Shown one piece after another: positions 6,772 through 15,793 of a DNA stretch of 64,000 nt. The notes beneath the pieces are model-generated. The model searched no databases. It saw only the letters and a list, made by a program, of their open reading frames with translations, and was not told the DNA's origin. Source of the stretch: Pseudomonadota bacterium (lineage in GTDB: Bacteria; Pseudomonadota; Alphaproteobacteria; Sphingomonadales; Sphingomonadaceae); assembly GCA_023389105.1 (NCBI GenBank), contig JAEWEY010000010.1:124001-188000 (forward strand). Reading direction: 5' to 3'. The stretch's first letter is position 1, and each line of letters opens with the position of its first letter. A program made the translations under genes and the position numbers.

Positions 6772-8823
6772 ATGAACGACGCACCGACGCCGCCGCAGGC
6801 CGAGCAACGCCCCTACAGCTACGAGCGCCATGGCGTGACGATCGAGGATCCCTGGCACTGGCTGCGCGACCCCAAATACCCGGAAGTCGATGACCCTGAC
6901 GTGCTGACATACCTGAAGGCCGAGAACGCGTATTTCGAAGGCTGGAAGGCGCGCCAACAGGGCCTGATCGACCAGCTGTTCGAAGAGATGAAAGGCCGGA
7001 TCAAGGAGGACGAAAGCTCGGTTCCCGTCCGCGACGGCGAGTTCCTTTACTGGTGGGCGTTCAAGCCCGGCGCGCAGTACCGGACTTGGTATCGCAAGCC
7101 TGTCGGCGGCGGCGCGGAAGAGGTGCTGTTCGACGAGCCGGCAGAAGCGGATGGGCGCGAATATTTCCGGCTCGGCGCGCTCGAGGTTAGCCCGGATGGC
7201 AAGCTGCTGGCGACGCTGGCGGACTATGATGGATCGGAGCGGTTCGAGCTCCGCATTCGTGACCTCGCCACCGGCAAGGATGTCGAAACGATTACCAAGG
7301 TCGGCATCGGCCAGCCGGTCTGGACCAGCGGCAGCGATGGGGTCGTCTTCACCGAGGTCAATGACAATTGGCGCAGCTATCGGGCGCGCTTTCACCGGCT
7401 CGGGACGCCAATCGAGCAGGACGTCACGCTGTACGAAGAGACAGAAGAACTCGGCTTCAGCGTCGGCGCCGGCAAGTCGCACGACAAGAGCACGATCTTC
7501 ATCTCCACCGGCGACAATGCGACCAGCGAAGTACGTTTCGTCGGCGCGGTCGACCCGACCCAGCCGCTAACGCTGATCTCTCCTCGCAAGGCAAATCGCG
7601 AATATCACTGCGACGCCGCGCACGGGAAGTTGTGGATCTATACCAACGACGAGCAGGTGAATTTCCGCATCGCTTCGGCGGACCCCGCGGATCCAGGCGA
7701 ATGGAAGACCGTCATTGCTGGATCGGACCGCGTCTATCTGACCGGCGCGACCGCGTATCGCGATCATCTGGCGATCAGCAGCCGCGTCGACGGACTCGAT
7801 CAGCTGATCTTGCGATCATACGAGGGCGAGGAGACGCGCATTCCCTTCGCGGAAGCGAGCTACAGCGCCTTCTTTATCGGCAATCCCGAATTCGCGCCGG
7901 ACGCGTACCGCGTCGGTTACACGTCGATGGTCACACCTACGACGGTCTATGACTATCATCCTGAAACCGACGAGCTGGAAGTCCTGAAGGTGCAGGAGGT
8001 GCCTTCAGGCTATGACGGATCTCAATATGCGACCGAACGATTGCTGGTCGACGGGCGCGACGGCGTGAAAGTCCCGGTGTCGGTCGTTTACAAAAAGGGC
8101 TTCGAGAAGAACGGCGAGGGCAAGCTGTTTCTTTACGCCTATGGTGCGTACGGACACGCGATCCCGCCGAGCTTCAACACCAACCGCATCAGCTTGCTCG
8201 ACCGCGGCTGGGCGTGCGCGATCGCCCATATCCGGGGCGGTGACGATCTTGGCTACAAATGGTTTCTCGACGGCAAGCTGACCAAGCGGACCAACACGTT
8301 TAACGACTTCGTCGATGTCGCGAAGGGTCTGGTAGCGGAGAAGTTCACGCGGCCCGGTCGCATCGCCATCAATGGCGGATCGGCTGGCGGCGAACTGGTG
8401 GGGGCGGTGGTCAATTCCGATCCGGAGCTGTTCGGTGCAGCGGTCGCGGACGTTCCGTTCGTCGACGTGCTCAACACCATGCTGGATGACACCCTGCCGC
8501 TGACGCCGGGCGAATGGCCGGAATGGGGCAACCCGATCGAGGACAAGGCTGCGTTCGACTTGATCCGCAGCTATTCGCCCTATGACAACGTGAAGGCGCA
8601 GGATTATCCGCCGCTGCTGATCACCGGCGGCCTCACCGACCCGCGCGTGACCTATTGGGAGCCCGCCAAGTGGGCCGCCAAGCTCCGCGCGACCAAGACC
8701 GGCGACAGCCCGCTCTACCTGAAGATCAACATGGGCGCTGGGCACGGCGGCAAGTCAGGGCGTTGGGAACGGCTGCACGAGGTGGCGGAAACCTACGCGT
8801 TCATTCTGACGCAGGTGCAATGA
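6772..8823 (+). CDS. ptrB: Oligopeptidase B (S9A serine peptidase)
   Basis: This 683-aa protein has the prolyl-oligopeptidase layout: a seven-bladed beta-propeller (residues about 70-420) and a C-terminal alpha/beta-hydrolase domain. The catalytic triad is visible: S537 in GGSAGG, D623 in LTDPRV and H658 in GAGHGG. The N-terminal DPWHWLRDPKYPEV and the EIAHIRGG-type IAHIRGGDDLGY stretch are typical of protease II, which cleaves short peptides after Arg or Lys in the cytoplasm. The ATG at 6772 (MNDAPTPP) is chosen; the upstream part of the frame overlaps the divergent oxygenase. The thioesterase gene downstream overlaps its stop by four bases. Confidence 0.94.
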   Translation: MNDAPTPPQAEQRPYSYERHGVTIEDPWHWLRDPKYPEVDDPDVLTYLKAENAYFEGWKARQQGLIDQLFEEMKGRIKEDESSVPVRDGEFLYWWAFKPGAQYRTWYRKPVGGGAEEVLFDEPAEADGREYFRLGALEVSPDGKLLATLADYDGSERFELRIRDLATGKDVETITKVGIGQPVWTSGSDGVVFTEVNDNWRSYRARFHRLGTPIEQDVTLYEETEELGFSVGAGKSHDKSTIFISTGDNATSEVRFVGAVDPTQPLTLISPRKANREYHCDAAHGKLWIYTNDEQVNFRIASADPADPGEWKTVIAGSDRVYLTGATAYRDHLAISSRVDGLDQLILRSYEGEETRIPFAEASYSAFFIGNPEFAPDAYRVGYTSMVTPTTVYDYHPETDELEVLKVQEVPSGYDGSQYATERLLVDGRDGVKVPVSVVYKKGFEKNGEGKLFLYAYGAYGHAIPPSFNTNRISLLDRGWACAIAHIRGGDDLGYKWFLDGKLTKRTNTFNDFVDVAKGLVAEKFTRPGRIAINGGSAGGELVGAVVNSDPELFGAAVADVPFVDVLNTMLDDTLPLTPGEWPEWGNPIEDKAAFDLIRSYSPYDNVKAQDYPPLLITGGLTDPRVTYWEPAKWAAKLRATKTGDSPLYLKINMGAGHGGKSGRWERLHEVAETYAFILTQVQ

Positions 8824-9224
8824 GCCGGCCGGTGTTCGAGATGGCGCTGACGGCATTGCCGGAGCACATCGACGAGCTTGGCCACGTCAACAATGCCGTG
8901 TGGGTGCAGTGGATCCAGACAGTCGCCGTCGCGCACTGGCATTCAGTCGCCGACCCCGCGCATGACGCAGCGTACTTCTGGGTGGTGGTGCGGCACGAGA
9001 TTGACTACCTGCGCGCCGCGGTCGCCGGCGATACGGTGATCGGACGAACGTGGGTCGGCGATGCGCCGCGCGGCGCGCGATTCGACCGCCATATGGAATT
9101 CACCGGTGCAGATGGGAAAATCTGCGTTCGCGCGAAGACGCAATGGGCGATTATCGACAAGGCGTTGGGACGGCCGATCCGCGTGCCCGCGGAAGTCATA
9201 GCGCCGTTCCTGGAGCCAGTGTAG
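8820..9224 (+). CDS. Acyl-CoA thioesterase, YbgC/FadM-type hotdog, 134 aa
   Basis: ATG at 8820 overlaps the ptrB stop in an ATGA junction. The sequence has the hotdog signature DELGHVNNAVWVQWIQ (catalytic Asp-to-Glu region of 4-hydroxybenzoyl-CoA-type thioesterases), then VVVRHEIDYLRAAVAGDTV, and a final AKTQWAIIDKALGRPIRVP. Single-domain hotdog proteins of this kind hydrolyse acyl-CoA in the cytoplasm; the specific acyl group is not evident. It appears translationally coupled to ptrB. Confidence 0.87.
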   Translation: MSRPVFEMALTALPEHIDELGHVNNAVWVQWIQTVAVAHWHSVADPAHDAAYFWVVVRHEIDYLRAAVAGDTVIGRTWVGDAPRGARFDRHMEFTGADGKICVRAKTQWAIIDKALGRPIRVPAEVIAPFLEPV

Positions 9225-9234
9225 GCAAGCCGAC

Positions 9235-9876
9235 ATGCCGCGTCCCATCCTTTACGATTATTGGCGATCCTCCGCCGCCTACCGCGTCCGCATCGCGCTG
9301 AATCTGAAGGGGGTCGATTACGAAAGCCGCCCGGTAGACCTGCGGGAGGATGCGCAGAAATCTGCCGAGTATCGTGCGCTCAATCCGCAAGGGCTGGTGC
9401 CGATGCTGGAGATCGACGGCCATCGACTGACGCAGAGCGTTGCGATCATCAATTATCTCGATCTCCGCTATCCCAATCAGCCGCTCCTTCCCGCCTCCGC
9501 TGCGGAACGCGCACACGTCGTCGCGATGGCCATGGCGATCGTCTGCGATATCCATCCGCTGAACAATTTGCGGGTGCTGAAATATCTGAAGAGCGACCTT
9601 GGCCATTCGCAGGAAGAAGTGGACGGCTGGTATCGGCACTGGATCGCCGAAGGGCTGCCGGCGCTCGAGGCGATGGCCGCGCCGCGGGCGGGCACATTCC
9701 TGTTCGGCAACGCGCCGACTGGCGCCGACGTCTGCCTGATCCCGCAGCTTTACAACGCTCGGCGCTTCGACGTGCCGCTCGATGCCTATCCGACGTTGCT
9801 GCGGGCGGAAGAGAATGCCAATCAGCTGGAGGCTTTTGCCGCGGCCCATCCCGATCGGCAGGAGGAAAGTGCATGA
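9235..9876 (+). CDS. maiA: Maleylacetoacetate isomerase (zeta-class GST)
   Basis: This 213-aa protein starts MPRPILYDYWRSSAAYRVRI, containing the SSAAYRVRIALN motif that carries the catalytic Ser-Ser-x-x glutathione site of zeta-class transferases. Further marks are NPQGLVPMLEIDG and the Q-S-x-AII glutathione contact (LTQSVAIINYLD), and the all-alpha C-terminal domain with FGNAPTGADVCLIPQLYNARRF. The reaction is cis-trans isomerisation of maleylacetoacetate to fumarylacetoacetate in tyrosine or aromatic breakdown, or of maleylpyruvate. No other tyrosine-catabolic gene is next to it. It overlaps the next gene by four bases (ATGA). Confidence 0.92.
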   Translation: MPRPILYDYWRSSAAYRVRIALNLKGVDYESRPVDLREDAQKSAEYRALNPQGLVPMLEIDGHRLTQSVAIINYLDLRYPNQPLLPASAAERAHVVAMAMAIVCDIHPLNNLRVLKYLKSDLGHSQEEVDGWYRHWIAEGLPALEAMAAPRAGTFLFGNAPTGADVCLIPQLYNARRFDVPLDAYPTLLRAEENANQLEAFAAAHPDRQEESA

Positions 9877-10685
9877 ACCGTGTCGAGACCATGAACCGCG
9901 GCATGACCGGCGTTCCGCTGGACAGCGTCGAAATCCCACCGATGCAGGACAAGGTCAGCGCCGAGGAGTGGGCCGTCCGCGTCGACCTGGCCGCCGCCTA
10001 CCGCATGGTTGCGCATTACGGTTGGGATGATCTCATCTTCACCCATTTGTCGGCGCGCGTGCCCGGACCGGAGCATCATTTCCTCCTCAACCCGTACAAT
10101 CTGATGTTCGAGGAAGTCACCGCTTCATCGCTGGTGAAGGTCGATGTGAACGGCAATCCGGTCGAGCCGACGCCGTTCATCACCAACCCGGCGGGCTTCA
10201 CCATCCATTCGGCCATCCACATGGCGCGCGAGGACGCGCAGGCGGTTATGCACCTGCACACGCCGGCCGGTCAGGCTGTGAGTGCTCACGACGAGGGCCT
10301 GTTACCGCTGACACAGACGGCAATGCTGGTGCGTAGCGACCTCGCGTTCCACGACTATGAGGGCGTGGCGACCGACCTCGACGAGCGCGAGCGGCTGGTC
10401 GCCGACCTTGGCGACAAGGGCGGGATGATTCTGCGCAACCATGGCACGTTGGCGGTCGGCGGCAACGTCGGCGAGTGTTTCGTGAAGCTCTATTTCATCG
10501 AACGAGCCTGTCAGGCGCAGATCATGGCGCTGTCGGCCGGCGACCGGTGCAGCAACCCACCCCAGGGCACGCCGGAACTGGCGGCGGAGCAAGGTGCGGT
10601 CGGGCTGAAGATGGCGGCAAACTTCCTGGCCTGGCCGGCGCTGAAGCGGAAGGCTTATCGGCTCGACCCGAGCTTCGCGACCTAG
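9873..10685 (+). CDS. Class II aldolase/adducin family protein, 270 aa
   Basis: The fold signature of class II aldolases is clear: WDDLIFTHLSARVPG near residue 50, the metal ligands in MHLHTPAG (two His) and a third His in ILRNHGTLAVGG (about residue 190). Zn-dependent family members cleave or epimerise sugar phosphates; many annotated homologues, like adducin head domains, have unknown substrates. Translation is coupled to maiA (ATGA overlap, with GGAGGAAAG upstream). The next gene, lldD, starts one base after its stop. Confidence 0.88.
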   Translation: MNRVETMNRGMTGVPLDSVEIPPMQDKVSAEEWAVRVDLAAAYRMVAHYGWDDLIFTHLSARVPGPEHHFLLNPYNLMFEEVTASSLVKVDVNGNPVEPTPFITNPAGFTIHSAIHMAREDAQAVMHLHTPAGQAVSAHDEGLLPLTQTAMLVRSDLAFHDYEGVATDLDERERLVADLGDKGGMILRNHGTLAVGGNVGECFVKLYFIERACQAQIMALSAGDRCSNPPQGTPELAAEQGAVGLKMAANFLAWPALKRKAYRLDPSFAT

Positions 10686-10686
10686 G

Positions 10687-11850
10687 TTGGCGAAGCGGGC
10701 GGCGAGCGTCGGCGATTATCGCGCGCTGGCGAAGGCGCGGCTGCCGCACTTCCTGTTCGAATATCTCGACGGCGGTTCCTACGACGAGGTGACGCTGCGG
10801 CGGAACGTCGAGGATTTGCAAAACGTCGTTCTGAAGCAGCGGGTGCTGCGCGACGTCTCGAAGATCGACCTGTCAACCGAGATGTTCGGGCGACGGTGGG
10901 CGATGCCGGTCGGACTCGCGCCGGTCGGGCTGTCCGGCATGTACGCCAGGCGCGGCGAAACGCAGGCGGCGAAGGCGGCCGCCGCCGCGAACGTGCCGTT
11001 GACGCTCTCGACTGTCAGCGTGTGCACGATTGAGGAGGTTGCACAGGCAACGGACGCACCGTTCTGGTTCCAGCTTTATGTCGTCCGCGATCGCGGCTTC
11101 ATGCGCGAACTGATCGCTCGGGCGCGTGAAGCGAAGTGTGAGGCCCTGCTGTTCACCGTCGATCTGCCGACGCCAGGGTCACGCTATCGGGACGTGCGGT
11201 CCGGTTTGACGGGATCGAGCGGCACTGCGGCGAAGCTGCGTCGTTTGGGACAGATTGCGTCCCGACCTGGATGGCTATGGGATGTCGGCCTGCACGGGCG
11301 CCCGCACAGCATGGGCAATCTTGCCAAGGTCGTCGCCCCGAGCAGCGGGCTCAACGATTTCGGGACCTGGATTGCGCGCAATTTCGATCCATCGATGAAC
11401 TGGAAGGATCTGGATTGGATCCGCAGCGAGTGGCCGGGACCGTTGGTGCTGAAAGGCATCCTCGATCCCGACGATGCGCGCCGCGCGGTGGCCAGCGGCG
11501 CGGACGGCATCGTGGTGTCGAACCATGGCGGCCGTCAACTCGATGGCGTGCTTTCGAGCACGCGCGCCCTGCCCGCAATCGCCGAGGCGGTTGACCAACG
11601 CATCCCGATCCTGGCCGATGGCGGGATCCGCTCCGGCCTGGATGTCGTACGGATGCTCGCGCTCGGGGCAAATTTCGTCCTGATGGGCCGTGCCTGGATG
11701 TATGGGATGGCGGCAGAAGGCTGTGCCGGCGTGAGCCATGTCCTGCGGCTCATCGAAAGCGAAATGCGCGTTGCGATGGCGCTCACGGGATGCACGTCGA
11801 TGGCCGAGATCAGCAGTGAAATCGTCGCTGGCGAGGCGGCGCGGAAATGA
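10687..11850 (+). CDS. lldD: FMN-dependent L-lactate dehydrogenase / alpha-hydroxy-acid dehydrogenase
   Basis: This 387-aa protein begins at a TTG right after the preceding stop. It shows the FMN alpha-hydroxy-acid oxidase family signature: SNHGGRQLDG with catalytic H280, APVGLSGMYARRGE near residue 80, FQLYVVRDR and the phosphate-binding ADGGIRSGLD plus LMGRAW. It should oxidise L-lactate to pyruvate and pass electrons to the respiratory chain from the membrane's inner face. Mandelate or glycolate as substrates cannot be excluded. It ends the maiA-aldolase-lldD run. Confidence 0.9.
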   Translation: MAKRAASVGDYRALAKARLPHFLFEYLDGGSYDEVTLRRNVEDLQNVVLKQRVLRDVSKIDLSTEMFGRRWAMPVGLAPVGLSGMYARRGETQAAKAAAAANVPLTLSTVSVCTIEEVAQATDAPFWFQLYVVRDRGFMRELIARAREAKCEALLFTVDLPTPGSRYRDVRSGLTGSSGTAAKLRRLGQIASRPGWLWDVGLHGRPHSMGNLAKVVAPSSGLNDFGTWIARNFDPSMNWKDLDWIRSEWPGPLVLKGILDPDDARRAVASGADGIVVSNHGGRQLDGVLSSTRALPAIAEAVDQRIPILADGGIRSGLDVVRMLALGANFVLMGRAWMYGMAAEGCAGVSHVLRLIESEMRVAMALTGCTSMAEISSEIVAGEAARK

Positions 11851-11875
11851 TCGAGTGTCGGTGACCAGGACTCCG

Positions 11876-12853
11876 ATGATCGACGGGTTCGGCCGGCACA
11901 TAACCTACGTCCGGCTATCGGTGACCGACCGCTGCGATCTTCGCTGCCGCTATTGCATGACGGAGCAGATGCGCTTCGTGCCGCGTCACGAGGTCCTCCG
12001 CGATGAAGAGATCGTCGCGCTTGCGGACATCCTTGTCGCACGAGGTGTGAAGCGCATCCGGCTCACGGGCGGCGAACCGCTGGTGCGCAAGGGTATCGAG
12101 CGGTTGGTGGAGACGTTGGGACAGCGGATCGGGCGCGGGCTCGACGAGTTGACCATGACGACCAACGGCACGCAGCTGGCACGTCATGCCCCCGCGCTAG
12201 CCGCGGCCGGAATCCGGCGGATCAACGTCAGCCTCGACAGCCGCGATCCGGAGCTGTTTCGGACAATCACGCGGCGGGGCGAGCTGAAGCAGATGCTGAA
12301 GGGCATCGAAGCGGCTGCGCTCGCGGGCCTGAAGATCAAGATCAACATGGTCGCGCTGCGGGGGCTGAACGAGCACGAGATCGTCCCGATGCTGCGCTGG
12401 TGCGCCGTCGAAGGGCATGATCTGACGCTAATCGAGACGATGCCCCTGGGCGAGGTCGAGGATCAACGCACGGACCATTATCTCCCGCTGACGGAGGTGC
12501 GGTCGCGGCTGGAACGCGAATTCGGACTCGTTCCTTCGACCGCGCGAACGGGCGGCCCTGCCCGTTATTTCGAGGTTGGTGGTTTGGGCGTGCTGTTGGG
12601 GATGATCACGCCGCTCACGGACAACTTCTGCGAAGGCTGCAACCGCATTCGCATCACCGCAACGGGGACCGTGTTCGGCTGCCTGGGCCACGACCGGAAG
12701 ATCGAGCTGCGCGACCTGTTGCAGGCTGGAGACACGGCCGCCGTGAATGGAGCGCTCGACAGGCTGCTCACCGTGAAGCCGCGCGCGCACGCGTTTCGGA
12801 TCGATGCAGCGGCACCCGCCGTCGAGCGGCACATGAGCGTCACTGGCGGCTGA
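11876..12853 (+). CDS. moaA: GTP 3',8-cyclase MoaA (radical SAM)
   Basis: The N-terminal radical-SAM cluster is C20-x3-C24-x2-C27 in DRCDLRCRYCM, followed by RLTGGEPLVRKG. The second, substrate-binding cluster is in NFCEGCNRIRITATGTVFGCLG, and the protein ends in the required Gly-Gly (MSVTGG). MoaA turns GTP into 3',8-cyclo-GTP, the first step of molybdopterin synthesis. I choose ATG 11876 (MIDGFGRH) because AGGA sits five bases upstream; GTG 11861 (VTRTPMIDG) gives a five-residue longer product and is also plausible. It faces the minus-strand moaD-moeA operon with one gene between. Confidence 0.95.
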   Translation: MIDGFGRHITYVRLSVTDRCDLRCRYCMTEQMRFVPRHEVLRDEEIVALADILVARGVKRIRLTGGEPLVRKGIERLVETLGQRIGRGLDELTMTTNGTQLARHAPALAAAGIRRINVSLDSRDPELFRTITRRGELKQMLKGIEAAALAGLKIKINMVALRGLNEHEIVPMLRWCAVEGHDLTLIETMPLGEVEDQRTDHYLPLTEVRSRLEREFGLVPSTARTGGPARYFEVGGLGVLLGMITPLTDNFCEGCNRIRITATGTVFGCLGHDRKIELRDLLQAGDTAAVNGALDRLLTVKPRAHAFRIDAAAPAVERHMSVTGG

Positions 12854-12861
12854 CAGCACGC

Positions 12862-13602
12862 ATGGACGTAACGACCGTCGCGTGGCTGGCTATGTTGTTC
12901 GCGCTCGGCGCCGCGCTCTATTCCAGTGTCGGCCACGGCGGTGCCTCCGCCTACATCGCCGCCATGGCGCTGTTCTCGGTCGCGCCGGAGACGATGAAGC
13001 CGACGGCACTTGCCCTGAATCTGCTGGTCGCTGGGTTCGGCGCCTGGCGCTACTGGCGGCGCGATCTGACCAATTGGCCGCTGGTGCTGGCATTCGCGCT
13101 GACCGCCACGCCGGCCGCATTCATCGGCGGCGGAATCCATCTCCCCGCCATCTATTACAAGCCGCTGGTCGGCATCCTGCTGTGGGTCGCTGCCGTGCGC
13201 CTGCTGTGGCAGCCGAAGGCGCTGGCGGAACGGCCGGTGACGGCGCCCCCCTGGTGGATCAGCTTGCCGACGGGTGCGGTAATGGGCGTTTTGGCAGGGT
13301 TGACGGGAACGGGCGGGGGGATCTTCCTCAGCCCGCTCATCATTCTCAACAGCTGGGAAGAGCCACGCCGCACGTCAGGCGTGGTGGCGGCCTTCATTTT
13401 GCTCAACTCGGCAGCGGGCCTTGCCGGGAATGCCGCCGCGGTAGGGCATCTTCCCCGTGAACTGCCTATCTTCCTCGGCGCGGTGTTTGGCGGCGCCTTG
13501 CTGGGGACATGGCTCGGGATTGATCGGCTTCCCCGTGCCTGGTTGTTGCGAACCCTTGGTGCCGTCCTGGTCATCGCCGGCGCGAAGCTGCTCTTCACCT
13601 AG
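12862..13602 (+). CDS. TauE/SafE (TSUP) family membrane transporter, 246 aa
   Basis: This hydrophobic protein has about eight membrane segments in two repeated halves, each opening with the glycine-rich TSUP signature: SSVGHGGASAYIAAM near residue 22 and AGLTGTGGGIFLSPL near residue 148. The family moves sulfite, sulfonates or other organic anions across the inner membrane. It starts 8 bases after moaA, so co-transcription with moaA is likely; a sulfur-related role with Moco enzymes is only an inference. Its stop codon overlaps that of the convergent moeA by two bases. Confidence 0.88.
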   Translation: MDVTTVAWLAMLFALGAALYSSVGHGGASAYIAAMALFSVAPETMKPTALALNLLVAGFGAWRYWRRDLTNWPLVLAFALTATPAAFIGGGIHLPAIYYKPLVGILLWVAAVRLLWQPKALAERPVTAPPWWISLPTGAVMGVLAGLTGTGGGIFLSPLIILNSWEEPRRTSGVVAAFILLNSAAGLAGNAAAVGHLPRELPIFLGAVFGGALLGTWLGIDRLPRAWLLRTLGAVLVIAGAKLLFT

Positions 13603-14786
13603 AAGTCGAGTACCTCGACGGTGTCCCCAACGCCAACGGCTGGAGCGTTCGCCGCCTGACGAACAAGCAGGTCCGCACTGGCGAGCGCATGCTGGGCACT
13701 CGAATCCTGGAAAGTAAGAATCTCCGCGGCATGCGATTGCAGGCGCGCGCGATGGAAAGTCTCGCGGTCACCGCAAGGTCCTAATGGCGACGCAAGCGGC
13801 ATTGGTCGCCAATTCAGGATTTCGTGGACGCTTCGGCCCGTGAGAACGGCGATCAGGGGCTGAAGGAACAGGCGGGCGGTAACCATCGCCGAGGTAGGAT
13901 TCCCGGGAAGACCGAGCACCAGCCGGTCGCCGACGCGGCCGAGCCAGACGGGTTTGCCGGGCTTGATGGCCAGCTTGGAGAAAAGCAGCTCAAGCCCGAG
14001 CGGCTCGAACATTGCCTTCGCATAGTCCCTTTCGCCAACGGACGCGCCGCCAGTAACGACGATCACCTCGGCGTCCGCAATGGCCGCCTGAGCCTCGGCC
14101 TGCATGGAAACGAGCTCATCGCGGAGACGCGTGACGCCAATGACCGCCCCACCCGCCTGCTCAGCCATCGCCGCGACCCCGAACGTCACGCTCTCCGGGA
14201 TAGCGTCGGCGATGTCTCGGGCCGTGCCGGGTTCGGCAAGTTCGTCCCCGGTGCCGAGGATACGGATCCGCGGGCGGCCATGGACCTGGAGCGTCGCAAC
14301 ATCGGCTCCAGCAGCAGCGACGAGCGCGCGAGCGTCGAGCAGGCGCCCAGCCGAGAGCAATTCGTCACCCGCTTCAAAGTCTGAGCCGGCCATGCGCACG
14401 AAGCGAGCGGCCCCGGGATCGTGCTCAATGATCGCTTCGTCGCCGATTGTTCGAACGATCTCCTGGATCACCACGCGATCCGCGTTTTGTGGCACCGGCG
14501 CACCAGTGAAGATGCGGATGCAGGTGCCAGGCTCGAGCGGATGGTTCCAGCCTGCGCCCGCATAAGACGAGCCCACGACACGCAGGCGCGCAGGAAGGTT
14601 CTTCAGATCCGCGTCCCTCACCGCATAGCCATCCATGGAGGACGCACTCGAGCGCGGCGAGGCGATCAGCGCGCGGACCGGTTCCGCGAGCACACGGCCA
14701 GCAGCCTGCGCGAGGGACACCGTCTCGACCCGACTGGCGATGGAAAGTGAACGAATGACCTCGATCGCTTCGTCGAAGGCGATCAT
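13599..14786 (-). CDS. moeA: Molybdopterin molybdenumtransferase MoeA
   Basis: This 395-aa protein matches MoeA throughout: SSMDGYAVRDADL near residue 48, RIFTGAPVPQNAD near residue 90, the MPT-binding core VTGGASVGERDYAK near residue 243, KPGKPVWLGRVGDRLVLGLPGNPTSA, and a C-terminal beta domain. It inserts molybdate into adenylylated molybdopterin. Its ATG overlaps the moaC stop (ATGA), making it the last gene of the minus-strand operon. It meets the TSUP gene tail to tail. Confidence 0.95.
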   Translation of the reverse strand: MIAFDEAIEVIRSLSIASRVETVSLAQAAGRVLAEPVRALIASPRSSASSMDGYAVRDADLKNLPARLRVVGSSYAGAGWNHPLEPGTCIRIFTGAPVPQNADRVVIQEIVRTIGDEAIIEHDPGAARFVRMAGSDFEAGDELLSAGRLLDARALVAAAGADVATLQVHGRPRIRILGTGDELAEPGTARDIADAIPESVTFGVAAMAEQAGGAVIGVTRLRDELVSMQAEAQAAIADAEVIVVTGGASVGERDYAKAMFEPLGLELLFSKLAIKPGKPVWLGRVGDRLVLGLPGNPTSAMVTARLFLQPLIAVLTGRSVHEILNWRPMPLASPLGPCGDRETFHRARLQSHAAEILTFQDSSAQHALASADLLVRQAANAPAVGVGDTVEVLDF

Positions 14787-15259
14787 TCGCGGTCCCAGCT
14801 GCCGGATTTGCCGCCCGACTTTGCGGTGACTTCAAGGCCGTCGATCGACATCGTGCGGTCGATCGCCTTCAACATATCGAATAGGGTGAGACAGGCGATG
14901 GAGACGGCGGTGAGCGCCTCCATCTCAACCCCCGTCACCGCTTTGGTGCGGACCTCGGCATCTACACGAAAGCCCGGCAACTCCTCGTCGACATCGATAC
15001 GCACGTCGACTTTCGACAACGGTAGCGGATGGCAAAGCGGAATGAGCTCGGCCGTTCGCTTCGCGGCCATGATGCCTGCCAATTCGGCGGTCCGCACGAT
15101 CGAGCCCTTGGGCGCGGTACCGGCACAAACCTGATCGAGGGTCTCCGCCTTGCACTTAAGGCGACCCTGAGCACGGGCGGTTCGGACGGTCTCTTCCTTG
15201 CCGGACACGTCCACCATGCGCGCACGGCCGCTATCGTCGAGATGGGTGAGCTTGCTCAA
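14783..15259 (-). CDS. moaC: Cyclic pyranopterin monophosphate synthase MoaC
   Basis: The TTG at 15259 overlaps the moaB stop in a TTGA junction, which supports this unusual start; the product is 158 aa, the normal MoaC length. MoaC signatures are seen: MVDVSGKEET, the KGSIVRTAELAGIMAAKRT stretch, PLCHPLPLSKV and the active-site region EMEALTAVS with KAIDR near the end. It converts 3',8-cyclo-GTP to cyclic pyranopterin monophosphate after MoaA. It is co-transcribed and overlaps moeA downstream by four bases. Confidence 0.95.
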   Translation of the reverse strand: MSKLTHLDDSGRARMVDVSGKEETVRTARAQGRLKCKAETLDQVCAGTAPKGSIVRTAELAGIMAAKRTAELIPLCHPLPLSKVDVRIDVDEELPGFRVDAEVRTKAVTGVEMEALTAVSIACLTLFDMLKAIDRTMSIDGLEVTAKSGGKSGSWDRE

Positions 15260-15792
15260 TGGCAGAGATCCCGCAGCCGGGGCACCTGGCCGGCGAGCGA
15301 GCAGGGCCGATAGCGACTGTCGAGTTCGTGGCCGAGGATAAGGTCCCAGCCGTCGCGGCAGGCGCCCGTCGAGCCGGGCAGGCAGAAGACGAAGGTGTCG
15401 TCGACTTGCCCGGCGCAAGCGCGAGATTGCAGCGTCGACAGGCCGACCGTGCCGAGGCTGGCCTGGTGAAAGACGACCGCGAACCCATCCATCTCCCGCC
15501 GGAACAGCGGCCTGACCGCTTCCGGCGTCACATCGCGCGGCGCAAAGCCGGTGCCGCCCGTGGAGATGATGACATCGACCGCGTCGTCGTCGGACCACGC
15601 CCGAATTTGCCCGCGGATCGCCTCGATGTCGTCCGCGACGATTCTCTTGCCCGCGAGTTCGTGGCCTGCAGCCGTGAGCCGCTCTGCGAGGAGCGCGCCG
15701 GACCCGTCCGTTTCCTCGGTTCGCGTGTCGGACACCGTCAGCACGGCGATCCGGAGCGGGCGGAAGGTCAGGCTTTCGTCGATCCCGGCCAT
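15256..15792 (-). CDS. moaB: Molybdenum cofactor biosynthesis protein B
   Basis: This 178-aa protein has the MogA/MoaB fold signatures: AVLTVSDTRTEETDGSGALL near residue 17, DVIISTGGTGFAPRDVTPEA near residue 72 and FVFCLPGSTGACRDGWDLIL near the C-terminus. Length and RTEETDGSG fit MoaB more than Mog. It is thought to adenylylate molybdopterin before MoeA acts. It lies between moaE and moaC with near-zero spacing, so it is part of one transcription unit. Confidence 0.93.
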   Translation of the reverse strand: MAGIDESLTFRPLRIAVLTVSDTRTEETDGSGALLAERLTAAGHELAGKRIVADDIEAIRGQIRAWSDDDAVDVIISTGGTGFAPRDVTPEAVRPLFRREMDGFAVVFHQASLGTVGLSTLQSRACAGQVDDTFVFCLPGSTGACRDGWDLILGHELDSRYRPCSLAGQVPRLRDLCH

Positions 15793-15793
15793 C